This document shows positions 7,154 through 9,187 of a stretch of DNA of 9,187 bases, piece after piece (position 1 is the first letter of the stretch; every line of letters starts with the position of its first letter). A program made the position numbers and the translations under genes. Origin of the DNA: Bacteroidales bacterium (GTDB lineage Bacteria > Bacteroidota > Bacteroidia > Bacteroidales > Muribaculaceae); the NCBI GenBank assembly GCA_004552395.1, contig SFOK01000072.1, positions 1-9,187 of the forward strand. Reading direction: 5' to 3'. The notes beneath the pieces are model-generated. The model had not been told where the DNA came from. It searched no databases and saw only the letters and a program-made list of their open reading frames with translations.

Positions 7154-8149
7154 ATGGCTTATAACATACTCGAAATCCGCGATGTGTGCAAGGCGTATGG
7201 CGAACACAAGGCTCTTGACCACGTTTCCCTGAACGTGGAGCAAGGATCAGTGTTCGGTCTGCTCGGTCCCAACGGAGCCGGAAAAACCACCCTTCTGCGC
7301 ATCATCAACTCCATACTCGTCCACGACTCCGGCTCGGTGCTCATCGACGGTCTTGAAGCCGCTCTCGGCAAGACGTCCCATCTGCTCGGATATATGCCTG
7401 AGGAGCGCGGACTGTATCCCAAAATGCGTGTAGAGGAGCAGATACTCTTCTTCGGCCAGCTCAAGGGGCGCGACAAAGCCTCGCTCGTCAAGCGCATGAA
7501 CGAATATACCGACATATTCCAGATCTCCCGGCAGGATCGCCATCGCAAGGTGGAAGAGCTCTCTAAGGGTAATCAACAGAAGGTGCAGATAATTTCCACC
7601 ATAGTCCACGATCCCAAACTGATCATCCTCGACGAACCATTCAGCGGTTTCGACCCGATCAACGGCCAATTGCTCTCTGACCTCATAGAACGTCTCCACG
7701 AGCATGAGGCTACAATCATACTCTCGAGCCATAACATGCCGGCTGTGGAGGATATGGCCTCCCATGTAGCTTTGGTGAACCACGGACGACTGCTCATCAA
7801 CGGCCAACTCGACGACATTAAGGAGAGCAACAAACCCGGCACACTCGAACTCGTCACTGCCTCAGAGCTCGCCATCCCTACGGCCCTCGCCTCAGGCGCG
7901 ATAGCCGATCTGCAGGCCGTGCAACCGCGCGACAAACGTCGCGGCTTCCACTATCTGCTTCGCCCCGCCGCAGGACGACGCAACAATGAGGTGCTCGACT
8001 CCATAGCCATGCAGAGCGATATCCTCTACTTCGCCGAGAGCCTCCCCTCGCTCGCCGACCTATTCATCAAGTTCGTGGCCGATTCCGAAAGCAAAGCCGC
8101 TCCGGCCGATTATCAAACCCTCACAACAGAAAGCAACAATGCAATCTAA
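7154..8149 (+). CDS. ABC transporter ATP-binding protein (NatA-like exporter ATPase)
   Basis: This is the ATPase subunit of an ABC-2 exporter, resembling the sodium-efflux NatA group common in Bacteroidetes. The 331-residue product has Walker A GPNGAGKT (38-45). The Q-loop region is GYMPEERGLYPKM (79-91), with glutamate where many ABC ATPases have glutamine, as is usual in this subgroup. The signature is LSKGNQQKVQ (137-146), Walker B is LIILDEPFSGFDP (156-168), and the switch histidine is H193 (SSHNM). After about residue 230 there is an extra C-terminal domain like the DUF4162 tail of NatA-type ATPases. The gene overlaps the permease start by 11 bp in another frame, so the two subunits are probably translationally coupled. 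GC is lower here than in uvrA. The exported substrate is unknown; sodium is only the family precedent. Confidence 0.93.
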   Translation: MAYNILEIRDVCKAYGEHKALDHVSLNVEQGSVFGLLGPNGAGKTTLLRIINSILVHDSGSVLIDGLEAALGKTSHLLGYMPEERGLYPKMRVEEQILFFGQLKGRDKASLVKRMNEYTDIFQISRQDRHRKVEELSKGNQQKVQIISTIVHDPKLIILDEPFSGFDPINGQLLSDLIERLHEHEATIILSSHNMPAVEDMASHVALVNHGRLLINGQLDDIKESNKPGTLELVTASELAIPTALASGAIADLQAVQPRDKRRGFHYLLRPAAGRRNNEVLDSIAMQSDILYFAESLPSLADLFIKFVADSESKAAPADYQTLTTESNNAI

Positions 8150-9187
8150 ACTTTGGCTCCTTATACGCAAAGAATACCTCGGCGATATACGCTCCCGCTC
8201 ATTTTGGATCACGACCTTCCTCACCCCTCTGCTTATAGTAGGTTTCGGAGCTTTTATCGGTTACCTCTCCTCGCAATCGGAATTCATGCACAGCTCGCAG
8301 CCCAACTCCGACTATGAGATGAGCGCCGAACAGGGCGTCGGCATGATGTCAGGCATATTTCTCGTGATTTTTATCATGATGTACGGTGCCATGATCTTCA
8401 ATAAGGTAAAGACCGAAAAGACCAACCGTATAGTTGAAGTACTCGTATCCTCCATACCCGGACGCACCATCATGATCTCCAAAGTAATCAGCGTGGCACT
8501 CTTCGGCCTCACCCAGATGGTGGTGTGGGCGTTTCTGATTGCCGGACTTATCTTCACGATACACCTTTTCATGCCCGTGGCTTTCGATCTGAGCATCTTC
8601 TTCAATCCGACAGCACTAAAACTCCTCGGCATAGCTCTGCTCTACTTCATGGGAGGCTTCCTCTTCTTCGGCAGTCTATATGCGGCCTGCGGAGCACTCA
8701 CCGACAAGAACAACGAGGTGAACGCGCGCTGGGCTTACGACATCATCGACGACGGAACGGGCAGGCTGTGGGTAGCTGCCTACAGCGGCGGCATTTTCAT
8801 CGTGTCAAAAAAGAGGCTGACGGGCTGCGGCGAGTTTGTGGTCGCCGACAATATCATAAGTTTCGACCGCGGAGCTTCAAAGAACGTGTGGGTGCGACAG
8901 CTGGCCAAGGACGGCAACGGACACGTATGGGCAAGGACCGCCGACGGCCTCGAACGCATCGACATCGCGACGCTGAAAGTGACCACCGTCAGCAAGACTC
9001 CCCCGGGACGCATGGCTGCCGACCGGCACGGCAACATCTGGACCGCCAACACCGGCGAGCTGACGTGCTACGGCCCGTCAGGCTCCATCCGCCACTTTCC
9101 GTACGGCATGAACAACGAGGACGTGGAGGCCGTCGCCCTCTGCGACATCGACGGCAAGATGTGGGTCTGCACGAGCGACGAGTGCAT
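8139..9187 (+). CDS. ABC-2 permease N-terminus joined in frame to two-component-regulator propeller; open at right edge
   Basis: From ATG 8139 the frame is open for 349 codons to the window end. Residues 1 to about 193 are a NatB-like ABC-2 permease: MQSKLWLLIRKEYLGDIRSRSF-type N-terminus, a helix at about 22-44, helix 67-88, the cytoplasmic KTEKTNRIVEVLVSSI stretch (91-106), helix 117-142 and helix 162-187. Permeases of this family normally continue past TDxNNENQ with further membrane helices, and these are missing. From about residue 194 the protein is instead beta-propeller, with DGxGxxW-type blade motifs around W211, W264, W301 and W342, as in sensor domains of hybrid two-component systems. 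GC changes from 50% to 62% at the same point. The start overlaps the ATPase gene by 11 bp. Each half is recognised with good confidence; whether they form one real gene is doubtful. Confidence 0.8.
   Translation, partial: MQSKLWLLIRKEYLGDIRSRSFWITTFLTPLLIVGFGAFIGYLSSQSEFMHSSQPNSDYEMSAEQGVGMMSGIFLVIFIMMYGAMIFNKVKTEKTNRIVEVLVSSIPGRTIMISKVISVALFGLTQMVVWAFLIAGLIFTIHLFMPVAFDLSIFFNPTALKLLGIALLYFMGGFLFFGSLYAACGALTDKNNEVNARWAYDIIDDGTGRLWVAAYSGGIFIVSKKRLTGCGEFVVADNIISFDRGASKNVWVRQLAKDGNGHVWARTADGLERIDIATLKVTTVSKTPPGRMAADRHGNIWTANTGELTCYGPSGSIRHFPYGMNNEDVEAVALCDIDGKMWVCTSDEC
8709..8723 (+). other. Probable junction between permease and propeller sequence
   Basis: Permease similarity ends at the codons for T188-D-K-N-N-E193 (8700-8717), and propeller-like sequence (ARWAYDI) begins at 8724. 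The 10-mer AACAACGAGG occurs here at 8709-8718 and again inside the propeller part at 9111-9120, in the same reading frame 402 bp later. This is a possible microhomology for recombination or mis-joining. The exact breakpoint cannot be fixed from this window. Confidence 0.6.
8718..9187 (+). other. Propeller sensor fragment of a probable hybrid two-component system
   Basis: This 470-bp part encodes about four propeller blades. The repeated marks are IIDDGTGRLWVAAYSGG (202-218), LAKDGNGHVWARTADGL (255-271), MAADRHGNIWTAN (292-304) and LCDIDGKMWVCTS (334-346). Such blades form the periplasmic ligand-sensing part of hybrid two-component regulators that control polysaccharide utilisation loci in Bacteroidetes. 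Neither the sensor's own signal peptide and first blades nor its kinase part is present. GC is 62%, and by my count leucine is CTG in 5 of 7 codons. In the permease part CTC is the most common (about 13 of 24) and CTG only 4. It is probably foreign to the preceding operon. Confidence 0.75.

Noticed and set aside
8312..8632. Minus-strand open frame of 106 codons inside the permease
   Set aside because: It is antisense to recognisable membrane helices of the ABC-2 permease and shows no family features.

Overview
The window looks like Bacteroidales chromosome, probably from a gut-type genus in the Bacteroidaceae/Muribaculaceae range. Three things point there. The proteins have Bacteroidales character (UvrA, a Bacteroidales-style uracil-DNA-glycosylase-fold protein, a NatA-type ABC ATPase). 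The start codons lack recognisable Shine-Dalgarno sequences. One promoter candidate matches the Bacteroidetes sigma pattern (TTG, 20 bp, TAnnTTTG). The assignment below order level is a guess.

Layout: the left edge carries the 5' part of a small YtxH-type membrane protein on the minus strand. It diverges across a 317-bp AT-richer intergenic region from uvrA (nucleotide excision repair). Every gene from uvrA onward is on the plus strand: uvrA, an unrecognised small lipoprotein, a promoter, a flavodiiron protein overlapping by one base (TGATG) a UDG-superfamily glycosylase, a DedA membrane protein, ribulose-phosphate 3-epimerase, and an ABC ATPase overlapping by 11 bp an ABC-2 permease.

Function by block: UvrA scans DNA for bulky damage. 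The flavodiiron protein reduces O2 or NO to harmless products, and the coupled glycosylase probably removes deaminated bases, so these two could form a small oxidative/nitrosative defence unit. DedA and Rpe are housekeeping proteins (lipid-carrier transport and the pentose phosphate pathway). The final pair is a NatA/NatB-like exporter.

The most unusual feature is at the right end. The permease reading frame stops resembling a permease at about residue 193 (around base 8717). It then continues in frame, without a stop, into 'two-component regulator propeller' blades typical of hybrid two-component sensors of polysaccharide utilisation loci. GC rises from 50% (8161-8700) to 62% (8701-9180), and leucine codon preference switches from CTC to CTG at the same place. 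A chimeric assembly or recombination junction is the simplest explanation. A real fusion would be new and would appear to place the propeller on the cytoplasmic side. I see no RNA gene, CRISPR array or insertion sequence.
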